Positions 10,286 through 18,526 of a stretch of DNA of 64,000 nucleotides are shown in pieces. The first letter of the stretch is position 1; every line of letters starts with the position of its first letter. Both the position numbers and the translations under genes were made by a program. Source of the stretch: Paenibacillus brevis (lineage in GTDB: Bacteria; Bacillota; Bacilli; Paenibacillales; Paenibacillaceae); contig NZ_JAHLQJ010000002.1 of the NCBI RefSeq assembly GCF_018919145.1, positions 124,001-188,000 of the forward strand, written 5' to 3'. The notes below the pieces were generated by a model. It ran no database searches and was not told where the DNA came from. It worked only from the letters and a program-made list of their open reading frames with translations.

Positions 10286-10335
10286 AAAGTTGAAGATAAG
10301 GAACTAGGTAGAAAGGCATAAGTGTGAAATGTTCT
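10286..10335 (+). repeat. Fragment resembling left end of dispersed repeat family
   Basis: The stretch from AAAGTTGAAGATAAGG to GCATAAGTGTGAAATGTT aligns by eye with 29246-29293, including a near-identical run of 17 bases (GCATAAGTGTGAArTGTT). No right end is seen here; the mscS-like gene starts 36 bases later, so the repeat lies in its 5' leader. Confidence 0.45.
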
Positions 10336-10370
10336 ATCAAAATTATAATTTGAAGAAGATGGAGGCGAAT

Positions 10371-11624
10371 ATGGATTTTTTTAAAGCAATGTTCGAGGAT
10401 ATCGGGGTGGGGAATGAGACAGCATTGTATCTGACCAACTTGCTCTTGATCGTAGCAATCGCCGCATTGTGTATAGTTGCGCACTTTGTGACCAAGAAGG
10501 TTGTATTAAAGATCCTCACGAAGGCGATTCATAGCAATCGATTCCAGTGGGATAATATTTTTCTGGAAAGAAAGGTTTTTCATAAGCTATCTCATTTTGT
10601 TCCTGCAGTGATCATTTATAACTTTTCGTCGATTTTCCCTGCCTATCAGCAGGTTATTATAAAGTGTGTCGGAATTTACGTCATTATCGTTGCCATATTA
10701 GTGATCAATGCTTTTCTAAATGCGGTTAACGATATATACCGGACCTATGAGGTTTCCAAGTCTCGCCCGATCCGGGGCTATATCCAGGTTGTGAAGATCT
10801 TTGTCTACATTATCGGCGGAATTCTGATTATTTCGGGTATGATCGGGAAGAGCCCGTTGCTGTTGTTAAGCGGAATTGGCGCACTTTCGGCAGTGATTAT
10901 GCTGGTCTTTAAAGATTCCTTGCTCGGGCTGGTTGCGGGTATCCAATTGGCTTCCAATGATATGGTGCGCGTCGGGGATTGGATTGAGATGTCGAAATAT
11001 GGTGCGGACGGAGATATCATAGATATTTCGCTCAATACGGTCAAGGTTCAGAATTGGGATAAGACCATTGTGATGATTCCGAGCTATGCGCTGATTTCAG
11101 ATTCCTTCAAAAATTGGCGGGGCATGCAAAATGCGGGCGGCCGGCGGATCAAGCGCTCCTTATTCATAGACACCGGCAGTATCACCTTCTGCACGGAAGA
11201 GATGATCAGCAGGTTCAAGAGCATCCATCTGCTCACAAATTATATTTCAAGCAAGCAACAGGAAATTGAAGCCTACCATGCAGATAGGCAAATCGATACG
11301 TCCAATAGAGTCAACGGAAGAGCTCTTACGAATATCGGAGTCTTCCGAATGTATATTCAGATTTATCTTCAGAATCATCCGCAGATTCATCAGGACTTAA
11401 CGTTGATTGTCAGACAACTGGAGCCAGGGGAGACAGGGCTGCCGCTGGAGATCTATGCGTTTACCAATGATACGCGATGGGCTGTCTATGAAGGAGTACA
11501 ATCCGATATTTTTGATCATATTCTGGCGATTGCACCGGAGTTTGGCCTGCGTGTGTTCCAGAATCCTAGCGGGAATGATATTAAGCAAGGCTTGAATGTA
11601 AAGCAAGAACAGTATTCAATGTAA
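10371..11624 (+). CDS. MscS-family mechanosensitive channel (YbdG-like)
   Basis: 417 residues from ATG at 10371, picked because GGAGG lies seven bases upstream; earlier in-frame ATGs at 10329 and 10359 have no RBS. About five hydrophobic segments are followed by the MscS pore-lining helix and beta domain: GIGALSAVIMLVFKDSLLG, then VGDWIEM and NWDKTIVMIPSYALI, and a long C-terminal cytoplasmic part with ETGLPLEIYAFTNDTRW. This fits the YbdG/MscM subfamily, which releases solutes during hypo-osmotic shock. The hexosaminidase gene starts 30 bp later on the same strand with no terminator between, so the two may be co-transcribed. Confidence 0.92.
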   Translation: MDFFKAMFEDIGVGNETALYLTNLLLIVAIAALCIVAHFVTKKVVLKILTKAIHSNRFQWDNIFLERKVFHKLSHFVPAVIIYNFSSIFPAYQQVIIKCVGIYVIIVAILVINAFLNAVNDIYRTYEVSKSRPIRGYIQVVKIFVYIIGGILIISGMIGKSPLLLLSGIGALSAVIMLVFKDSLLGLVAGIQLASNDMVRVGDWIEMSKYGADGDIIDISLNTVKVQNWDKTIVMIPSYALISDSFKNWRGMQNAGGRRIKRSLFIDTGSITFCTEEMISRFKSIHLLTNYISSKQQEIEAYHADRQIDTSNRVNGRALTNIGVFRMYIQIYLQNHPQIHQDLTLIVRQLEPGETGLPLEIYAFTNDTRWAVYEGVQSDIFDHILAIAPEFGLRVFQNPSGNDIKQGLNVKQEQYSM

Positions 11625-11654
11625 TTAGAACGGCACAGGTGAAGGAGGATCATT

Positions 11655-13565
11655 ATGAAGCTGCATTTTACAGGGGAACTATCCGATCTATTGTCCGGCA
11701 TTCATGCGCTGGCGCCGGAGCTCGGAATCAAACAAGCTGAAGAAGGTCTGGAGGTCGAGGTATCCGCCTCGAGCCAGGGCCTGGAGGTAGGACTTGCTCA
11801 GGGCAAGGCTTACATAAGACACGAGAAGAAGCATCAATTCTTCCGGGGATTGGGGTTACTGATCCAGCATGCGGGAAGCAAAGCTGCATTCGAGATTAAA
11901 GAAGAGCAGCATCTCTCGACGATCGGGCCGATGTTTGACCTGTCGCGTAATGGCGTGCTGACCCTGGAGAGCTTTAAGTTCATGCTGCGCAAGATGGCGG
12001 TCATGGGACTGAACACGGTTAAGCTTTATATGGAGGACACTTACGAGCTGAGTAATGAACCGTATTTCGGCTATATGCGGGGCAGATACAGCTATGATGA
12101 ACTGAAGGAAATTGATGATTATGCGGATCAGTTCGGCATTGAGGCGTTCCCGAGCATTCAGACCCTGGCGCATCTGGAGGAATTCTTGAAGTGGGAGCCA
12201 GTGGCAAAATACAAGGATACAAAAGGAGCGCTCCTGGTCGGGGATGAAGCCGTCAATGCGCTGATTGAGCAAATGATCGACTCTGTAAGTGCGCCATTCC
12301 GCAGTAACAAGATTCATATCGGTATGGATGAAGCGGAAGAACTCGGACGGGGCAAGTACCTTGACCGCAATGGGTATCATGACCGGTTCGATATTATGAC
12401 CCAGCATCTGGAACGGGTACTGGCGGCTACACGCAAGCGCGGTCTGGAGCCGATGATGTGGAGCGATATGTTCCTGAAGCTTGCCTCGAAGAGCGGGGAC
12501 TCCTACTATGAGGAAGGGACAAGTATTTCTAAAGAGATGGCCAACCGGATTCCGAAGGATGTCAGCATGGTCTATTGGGATTACTACCATACTGAGCAGG
12601 AGGATTACGAGAAGCTGATCGCGAAGCATCGTCCGCTTGGGTGTAACCTGGTGTTCGCTGGGGCGGTCTGGGTCTTCAACACCTTTGGGGTGAACTATGG
12701 CTTGTCGCTCAAGGCTACGGATTCTGCGCTTCAAGTGTGCAAGAGAGAGGGCATCACCGAGATCTATGCCACCATGTGGGGGGATGACGGCAATGAGAGC
12801 ACGCCGCTAGGGGCATTGCTAGGTCTGCAATTCTATGCGGAGCATGCCTATACTGCGGGCTCTCCCTCCTGGGAGCAGGTAGCTGACCGGGTGAAATTCT
12901 GTACCGGCATTGAAGCCGAGACCTTCCTTCGCCTGAAGGATCTGGATGAGACGCCAGGAGCAGTACCGGGCAATCACAAGCAGAGTAATCCGTCAAAATT
13001 CCTGTTGTATCAGGATGTATTGCTAGGCCTGTTCGATAAGCAGATCGAAGGATTGCCGATGGCCGATCATTACGCGAAGCTGGAGCAGGAATTTGCAGCT
13101 AATCGTGTGAAGGACGCCGAGCTGGACTATATCTTTGATGTGCCGCAGAAGCTGTGCGCGGTGCTGAAGCAGAAGAGCGAGCTGGGCATTGAAGTGAAGC
13201 GGGCTTATGATGAGGGCAATCATCCGGAATTGAGACGGATTGCAGAAGAGGTGCTGCCGGCTTTGATCAAGGCAGTGCAGGAGCTCCGCCTGGCGCATCG
13301 CAGCCAGTGGTTCCGTATCTTCAAGCCATTCGGCTGGGAAGTCATCGATATCCGCTATAGTGGCGTAACGGGACGTCTGGACACGGCGGGGATGCGTCTG
13401 CTCGATTATGTCGAGGGACGGGTCAAGCGGATTGAAGAACTGGAGCAGGAGCGGCTTGTCTACAGCGACAACAATCCCTTCAATGAGCGTGGGGCAGGCT
13501 GGTGCAGCTATTATTACCGGATGGCCTCGCCGAATGTATTCTTCCATGTATTGAATCCGTTGTAG
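11655..13565 (+). CDS. Glycoside hydrolase family 20 beta-N-acetylhexosaminidase
   Basis: 636 residues, no signal peptide, so probably cytoplasmic. A small N-terminal domain is followed by a (beta/alpha)8 domain starting at MFDLSRNGVLTLESFK. The GH20 catalytic Asp-Glu pair is seen in HIGMDEAEELG near residue 222. Later active-site aromatic residues fit WSDMFLKL and YATMWGDDGNE. GH20 enzymes remove terminal GlcNAc or GalNAc by substrate-assisted catalysis. The start has GAAGGAGG eight bases upstream. It ends in a hairpin and then a repeat array. Likely roles are recycling of peptidoglycan or chitin fragments; the substrate cannot be read from the sequence. Confidence 0.92.
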   Translation: MKLHFTGELSDLLSGIHALAPELGIKQAEEGLEVEVSASSQGLEVGLAQGKAYIRHEKKHQFFRGLGLLIQHAGSKAAFEIKEEQHLSTIGPMFDLSRNGVLTLESFKFMLRKMAVMGLNTVKLYMEDTYELSNEPYFGYMRGRYSYDELKEIDDYADQFGIEAFPSIQTLAHLEEFLKWEPVAKYKDTKGALLVGDEAVNALIEQMIDSVSAPFRSNKIHIGMDEAEELGRGKYLDRNGYHDRFDIMTQHLERVLAATRKRGLEPMMWSDMFLKLASKSGDSYYEEGTSISKEMANRIPKDVSMVYWDYYHTEQEDYEKLIAKHRPLGCNLVFAGAVWVFNTFGVNYGLSLKATDSALQVCKREGITEIYATMWGDDGNESTPLGALLGLQFYAEHAYTAGSPSWEQVADRVKFCTGIEAETFLRLKDLDETPGAVPGNHKQSNPSKFLLYQDVLLGLFDKQIEGLPMADHYAKLEQEFAANRVKDAELDYIFDVPQKLCAVLKQKSELGIEVKRAYDEGNHPELRRIAEEVLPALIKAVQELRLAHRSQWFRIFKPFGWEVIDIRYSGVTGRLDTAGMRLLDYVEGRVKRIEELEQERLVYSDNNPFNERGAGWCSYYYRMASPNVFFHVLNPL

Positions 13566-13572
13566 AACTAAA

Positions 13573-13619
13573 GAGGGTGCCCCCCAAAGCCAGATTAAAT
13601 GCCGGGTTGGGACACCCTC
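13573..13619 (+). terminator. Hairpin after the GH20 gene
   Basis: GAGGGTGCCCCCCAA pairs with TTGGGACACCCTC around a 19-base loop, starting seven bases after the stop. There is no T tract, so terminator function is uncertain. Confidence 0.5.
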
Positions 13620-13647
13620 ACCCACTTCACCAGAATATAAAAGACAA

Positions 13648-14206
13648 GTGCAAAAAGTCATTAAAAATGTTGGTGTGGGAACTCATGTGGCGATTATAGT
13701 GCGAAAAGGCATTAAAATTACTGGTGTGGGAGCTCGTATGGCGATTATAGTGCAGAAAAGCATTAAAATTACTGGTGCGTGAGCTCATGTGGCGATTATA
13801 TGCAGAAAGGCATTAAAATTACTGGTGCGTGAGCTCATGTGGCGATTATAGTGCAGAAAAGCATTAAAATTACAGGTGTGGGAGCTCATGTGGCGATTAT
13901 AGTGCAAAAAGTCATTAAAATTACTGGTATGGAGCTCATGTGGCGATTATAGTGCGAAAAGGCATTATAATTACTGGTGTGGGAGCTCGTATGGCGATTA
14001 TAGTGCGAAAAGGCATTAAAATTACTGGTGTGGGAGCTCGTATGGCGATTATAGTGCAGAAAAGCATTAAAATTACTGGTGCGTGAGCTCATGTGGCGAT
14101 TATAGTGCAAAAAGTCATTAAAATTACTGGTGTGTGAGCTCATGTGGCGATTATAGTGCAGAAAAGCATTCAAATGCTGGCATGAGATCCCATGCGGTGG
14201 GAATTA
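13648..14206. repeat. Tandem array of ten 51-bp units plus a decayed eleventh
   Basis: Units starting with GTGC begin at 13648, 13699, 13750, 13800, 13851, 13902, 13952, 14003, 14054, 14105 and 14156. Spacing is 51 bp, except two 50-bp units (from 13750 and from 13902). Each unit reads roughly GTGCAGAAAAGCATTAAAAT, then TACTGGTGCGTGAGCTCATG, then TGGCGATTATA, with a near-palindromic core CGTGAGCTCATG. Variants alternate (GCGAAAAGG, CAGAAAAGC, CAAAAAGTC), implying unit-level duplication. Because 51 is divisible by three, the minus strand is open over much of the array as 17-residue repeats (HYNRHMSSHTSNFNAFL-like), but no RBS-preceded start was found and the two 50-bp units break the frame. 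It fills the gap between the GH20 gene and the MFS gene. Confidence 0.95.
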
Positions 14207-14231
14207 GAGCTGCAAGAGCAAGCGAACGAAG

Positions 14232-14272
14232 TTGGGCGGAAAAGGGTTAGTGCCTTTTCTCGCCCAATTTTT
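14232..14272 (+). terminator. Strong terminator downstream of the repeat array
   Basis: TTGGGCGGAAAAGG pairs with CCTTTTCTCGCCCAA (one bulge) and is followed by TTTTT. It reads on the plus strand, so it would end any transcript passing through the array. Confidence 0.8.
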
Positions 14273-14352
14273 AATTTGCGGACTTATCGGACTACTCCCA
14301 TTTTTAATTCGCCGCTTTTAATAAGCCGCCAAGACAAATAAGCCCGCCTGTT

Positions 14353-15615
14353 CTAGAGCAGCTCTTTTCTCCGCTTCAGATACATATAGAGAACCACGCT
14401 CGCCAGGGAACAGACGAGGGCGCATACGCCGATAAATCCGTAGCCGGCCTGCAGACCGCGCAGCAGTCCAAGCTGGACGTTATCCCCCTGCTCGAAGAGC
14501 TTGCGGATTCCGGTGATGATGGCGCCAATGGCATAATTGCCGAGCATGCTGCCGACCCCCATCAGCGTGACGATGAAGCTGATGGCCGTATCGCTGTTGC
14601 CGCGATAACGGTCTGCGATGAGCGCCATGACGGTCGGATAGACCGGGGCGATGCCCACGCCCGCAAGCGCGAACAGGAAGGCTCCCGGTTCACCGGTAAG
14701 AATGGCAATAAAGGTCGAGATGGCGGAAAAGCCGGCGAGAATGATTAATGACAGGGTATAGCCGATCTTATCGGTAATGGGCCCGAGCAATAGCCGAGCG
14801 AGCGTGAAGCAAAGGAAGAAGGCAGACAGCATCCCTGAGGCTGCGGTGGAATTCCATTGATAGGCCTTTTCCAGATAGTTAACGAGCCAGCCGCCTACGG
14901 CCATTTCGGAGATAACGCCAAAGGACAAAATGACAACCAGCATCCAAATGACAGGATCGCGCATAAATTGCTTGACGGAGATTCTCTCTACAGTGTCCTG
15001 GGATGCCGGTGGAGTAAATCTCCCAAGTAGAGCCGGAATAACCGGAATAAGAGACAGCATCAGCACGATCAGGTACATTCCCCGCCAATCCAGGACATGG
15101 CCGCCGATCGATACCCGCATCAGCCCGGTAGCCAGCATTGGTGCGACGATGGAGCTGAGACCATAGAAGAAATGGGCCAGGTTCATCATCGTCCCCGTAT
15201 TCCGCACAAAGATCTGCGCACCAAGCACGGCAAGCGCGATCTCCAGCATACCGTTGCCGACGTACATCAGGAAATAGGAGCCCGACAAGGTGGAATAGGT
15301 CGGTGAATAGAACATCAGCACACCGGTCAACGCCATTAAGACGAAGGAGGCGATACTGATCCATCGTACTCCCCATTTGTGGATCAGAAGTCCGGTAAAA
15401 GAGCAGGCCAATAAATAGCCGAGTGAATTAAGCGAGAGCAGGGTGCCAATCTGCATTTCATCCAGGAAGAAGTCGCTTTGAATCCGAGGGATGGCAGGTC
15501 CCTTCACATTTTCAGAAAATCCAAAGATAAAAAAGCCGATAAATACAGTAAGTATCGGGAAGATCAAGCTCTTCCATTTTTGCTGACGTTGTGCAACAGC
15601 GTTTGAAGTTGACAT
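14353..15615 (-). CDS. MFS transporter
   Basis: 420 residues with 12 predicted membrane helices. The loop between helices 2 and 3 has the MFS-type GLLIHKWGVRW, and the second half has the equivalent LGPITDKIGY. The N-terminus is short and basic (QRQQKWKS), with FSENVKGPAIPRIQSDF after helix 1, similar to FucP-like or sugar-efflux MFS subgroups. The start has GGAGG five bases upstream. It is monocistronic and divergent from the DUF2339 gene. The substrate cannot be assigned. Confidence 0.88.
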   Translation of the reverse strand: MSTSNAVAQRQQKWKSLIFPILTVFIGFFIFGFSENVKGPAIPRIQSDFFLDEMQIGTLLSLNSLGYLLACSFTGLLIHKWGVRWISIASFVLMALTGVLMFYSPTYSTLSGSYFLMYVGNGMLEIALAVLGAQIFVRNTGTMMNLAHFFYGLSSIVAPMLATGLMRVSIGGHVLDWRGMYLIVLMLSLIPVIPALLGRFTPPASQDTVERISVKQFMRDPVIWMLVVILSFGVISEMAVGGWLVNYLEKAYQWNSTAASGMLSAFFLCFTLARLLLGPITDKIGYTLSLIILAGFSAISTFIAILTGEPGAFLFALAGVGIAPVYPTVMALIADRYRGNSDTAISFIVTLMGVGSMLGNYAIGAIITGIRKLFEQGDNVQLGLLRGLQAGYGFIGVCALVCSLASVVLYMYLKRRKELL

Positions 15616-15802
15616 GTTGCCTCCGGTTATTAAATGGTTAATGATGGGTAGCCCAAAATGTCAATGACAGGCCGAACAGGTGCAATCGTATCATATTTTA
15701 CAAGCTGCAACCATAGCCTTATTTTATGAAATTTAGAGGCTTAAGCCGGTTGTTATGTAGTAGAATGGATAAAACCACCAAATCACCCATGGGAGGGGAA
15801 TC

Positions 15803-18367
15803 ATGGATACCTACAGGCAAAGGCTGGAGCAATTGCGTGATGCCCAGCAAGGAATTGCCCGCGAATATCAGCAGCTCCTGAGCGAGTATGAAGCGAATGA
15901 CATCGTTCGCGAGAATGAGCGGCTGCGCGCCGGATATACGGAATACAGGCAGCAAGCGGAAGAGCTGGCGGCTCGAATGCATGTTTTGAAGGAAGAGAAC
16001 CGCAAGCTCCGTCAGGCCTTGTCCGAGCAAATGCTGGATGAGCGAATGGATTTCATTCGGGCCTCCAAGCAGAAGCTGGACACTTATTTTTCTTCTGCGT
16101 CACATAGCCATGTGAACAAGCTGATTGCGGTTGAACAGTCTGCAAAAAGTAAAATTGAACATCTTTATACGCAAGCGGGGAGTTTCTTAGCCGCGGATCA
16201 GGAAGAGATGAGCGCTAAGCTTGCTCAATTGCAGGCCGAGCTGAATGGCAAGATGGCGGCTCAACGCCAGGCGCTGATGACCGAGCAAAGAAGGCTTCAG
16301 GATGATATTACATCCAGCTACGATCAGATGGCTTCTGAACCGTTATCTGAGGAAGTGTTCCAGCGGAGGGTGAAGCAAAACCGTCTAGAAATGAAAATCG
16401 GGTTAAACCTGCTCAGCAAGCTCGGCATATTGATGCTTCTGCTTGCCGTAGGTGCGGCTTTCCGCTATACATATCTTCACTGGTTTAATGAAGGGATGAA
16501 GGCGGCGGCCTTTTTCCTGCTTGGACTTTTGATGATGGCCGGCGGAGAATGGCTATTTCGGAAAAAGAGACAAGTATTTGCGCTCAGCCTCCTTGGCGGC
16601 GGGATATCAGTACTTTATGGCTCAGTCTTCTACAGCTACTTCCTACTGGAAATATTTAGTCTCCCCGCAGGGATGGCGGTATCCGTTCTGATTACAGCAG
16701 CGGCTGTAGCTTTATCTCTGAGATATCAGTCGCGTACCATCTGCAGCTTCGGTCTGGTCGGGGGATATCTGCCGTTCTTCTCCTATATGTTTGCGTATGG
16801 AATGGAAGGAAAGGCCGTCTATGTCGCGATGGGCTACTTGTTCCTGCTAAGCGTCCTAATCCTTGCCGTATCGCTTAGTAAACGCTGGACCATTGTTCAT
16901 TACATAAGCTTTGGACTGCATGTGATTTCTATGCTTATGCTAGTCTATCAAGCAGAACTCCCGGCGATCGGGATGCTCTATGCGGTGGCTTCCTTTGCCC
17001 TGTACCTGGGTGTGACGTTGTATCTTCCAATGAAGCAGCAGGTGCGTTTGAGCGGAATGGATTTTGCCTTGCTGGCAGTGAATACAGCAATCAATTGTAT
17101 TGTTCTGTATAGCTTGCTCTACAGCGCTGGATGGGAGAAGCTGGACGGCTTGCTGTCGCTGATCTTCTCCGCTGTATATCTTGTGCTGGGGATTATCTCG
17201 CAGCGTCGTCTGCCGCAGGAGAGAGGCACCCGGATTCTGTTCTATGGGACTTCGGTAGCCTTTTCCCTCTGGATCATTCCGTTACAGTTCGGTATCCATT
17301 ATGTGTCCGTTGCCTGGCTGCTGGAAGCCCTCGTCCTCTCTATATTGGGCCATTTGTATCAATCCCGAAGAGTAGAGCGGATCGGCTGGATCGTTACGGC
17401 ACTCTGCGTCTTCTCGTTCATAGCTGTCGATATCTTGCTCGTATTAGTGGATATAAGCCCGATAGACTTTGAATGGAAGTATACTTTTCTGTCGCTAGGT
17501 CTGCTGGGGTTAGCCTTATTCTATGCTTTCAGACTGCGTCTTCCGGATGTGGAAGGTCGTTATGGCCGCGGAGAAAAGGATAGCATATCTGCTATAAGCA
17601 ACACGGCTCTTGTTAACATCTGGTTCTATGCGCTTTATGAATCTGGAGCAATGTATGAAAGGTTCATGCCGTACAACTCATCGCTGTATGAATTTTTCCA
17701 ATTCCTGCTCTTGGCTTGCGTCACCCTAGTTCTGGCCTATGCCCTTTCGGCCGTATCGGTCCTGAGAAATTCCTTCGTGACCTATTACTCCCGAATTCTA
17801 TACGGAATCGGTTACCTCATGTCCATTATCATTACGTTGACTCTTCCGGCACTGAGTCCTGCCGGGGTTCCGAATGGCGCGGAGAATATCGCGGGACTGC
17901 TTATTCTGATCGCGCTTCAGGCGATGGTGCTCCTTAGCGCACGGGATCTCCTGTCCGACCTGTTTCTGTCGCATACAGGGAGAAGGGAATGGTATCCGGT
18001 TCTGTTGGGACTTTACTTGCTGGGCATTATTACAGCGTTCCTGGGTGTTCAGCTCCGGCTTGGGTCGATCGGCTGGCTGTTCAGCATAACCTATCTTCTG
18101 CTGGCACTGGGGTACATCGGGTACGGATTCCGCCGCAAATACTTGCAGATTCGTAGAATCGGTCTGGGTCTCACCCTGTTCTCCACGGGAAAAATGCTCT
18201 TATTCGATCTCAATCTGATGACGACCGGAAGCAAAATCATTGCCTTTTTCGCGTTCGGTGTCTTGCTTCTTGGGATCTCTTATCTCTATCAACGGGTATC
18301 AAACTCGCTTGAGGCCGTATTGGAGGGGTCGGAATCGGAGTTTGATTCAGAGAATCTTCCAGGGTAA
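15803..18367 (+). CDS. DUF2339-type giant polytopic membrane protein
   Basis: 854 residues. Residues 1-~190 are charged and heptad-rich (coiled coil); from LLSKLGILMLLLAVGAAFRY onwards there are more than 20 hydrophobic helices, including FRYTYLHWFNEGMK and the glycine-rich SLLGGGISVLYGSVF, a pattern I recognise from DUF2339 membrane proteins. No catalytic motif is seen. The start has GGGAGGGG just upstream. A hairpin follows at 18386. Function is unknown; envelope association is inference from topology only. Confidence 0.85.
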   Translation: MDTYRQRLEQLRDAQQGIAREYQQLLSEYEANDIVRENERLRAGYTEYRQQAEELAARMHVLKEENRKLRQALSEQMLDERMDFIRASKQKLDTYFSSASHSHVNKLIAVEQSAKSKIEHLYTQAGSFLAADQEEMSAKLAQLQAELNGKMAAQRQALMTEQRRLQDDITSSYDQMASEPLSEEVFQRRVKQNRLEMKIGLNLLSKLGILMLLLAVGAAFRYTYLHWFNEGMKAAAFFLLGLLMMAGGEWLFRKKRQVFALSLLGGGISVLYGSVFYSYFLLEIFSLPAGMAVSVLITAAAVALSLRYQSRTICSFGLVGGYLPFFSYMFAYGMEGKAVYVAMGYLFLLSVLILAVSLSKRWTIVHYISFGLHVISMLMLVYQAELPAIGMLYAVASFALYLGVTLYLPMKQQVRLSGMDFALLAVNTAINCIVLYSLLYSAGWEKLDGLLSLIFSAVYLVLGIISQRRLPQERGTRILFYGTSVAFSLWIIPLQFGIHYVSVAWLLEALVLSILGHLYQSRRVERIGWIVTALCVFSFIAVDILLVLVDISPIDFEWKYTFLSLGLLGLALFYAFRLRLPDVEGRYGRGEKDSISAISNTALVNIWFYALYESGAMYERFMPYNSSLYEFFQFLLLACVTLVLAYALSAVSVLRNSFVTYYSRILYGIGYLMSIIITLTLPALSPAGVPNGAENIAGLLILIALQAMVLLSARDLLSDLFLSHTGRREWYPVLLGLYLLGIITAFLGVQLRLGSIGWLFSITYLLLALGYIGYGFRRKYLQIRRIGLGLTLFSTGKMLLFDLNLMTTGSKIIAFFAFGVLLLGISYLYQRVSNSLEAVLEGSESEFDSENLPG

Positions 18368-18385
18368 CATGTTAAAGCTCATTTC

Positions 18386-18411
18386 GAGGCTCGCCAGGAC
18401 TGGCGGGTCTC
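18386..18411 (+). terminator. Hairpin terminator after the DUF2339 gene
   Basis: GAGGCTCGCCAG and CTGGCGGGTCTC pair over 12 positions (two G-U pairs), followed by a T-rich stretch TCTTCTTGCTTTC. Confidence 0.6.
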
Positions 18412-18526
18412 TTCTTGCTTTCTGAGCTTCTCCGGGCTTTTATTATAATGAATTAAAAGGGAAATTAGGGCAGCTGTCGAAAACTTAGGGAAAAAGGAAC
18501 AGAAAAGTGGAGAGGAACGATCATCA

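Noticed and set aside
13886..14173. Minus-strand open frame of 17-residue repeats within the 51-bp array
   Set aside because: No RBS-preceded start, the frame breaks at the 50-bp units, and openness follows from a repeat length divisible by three without stops. Kept only as a property of the repeat.
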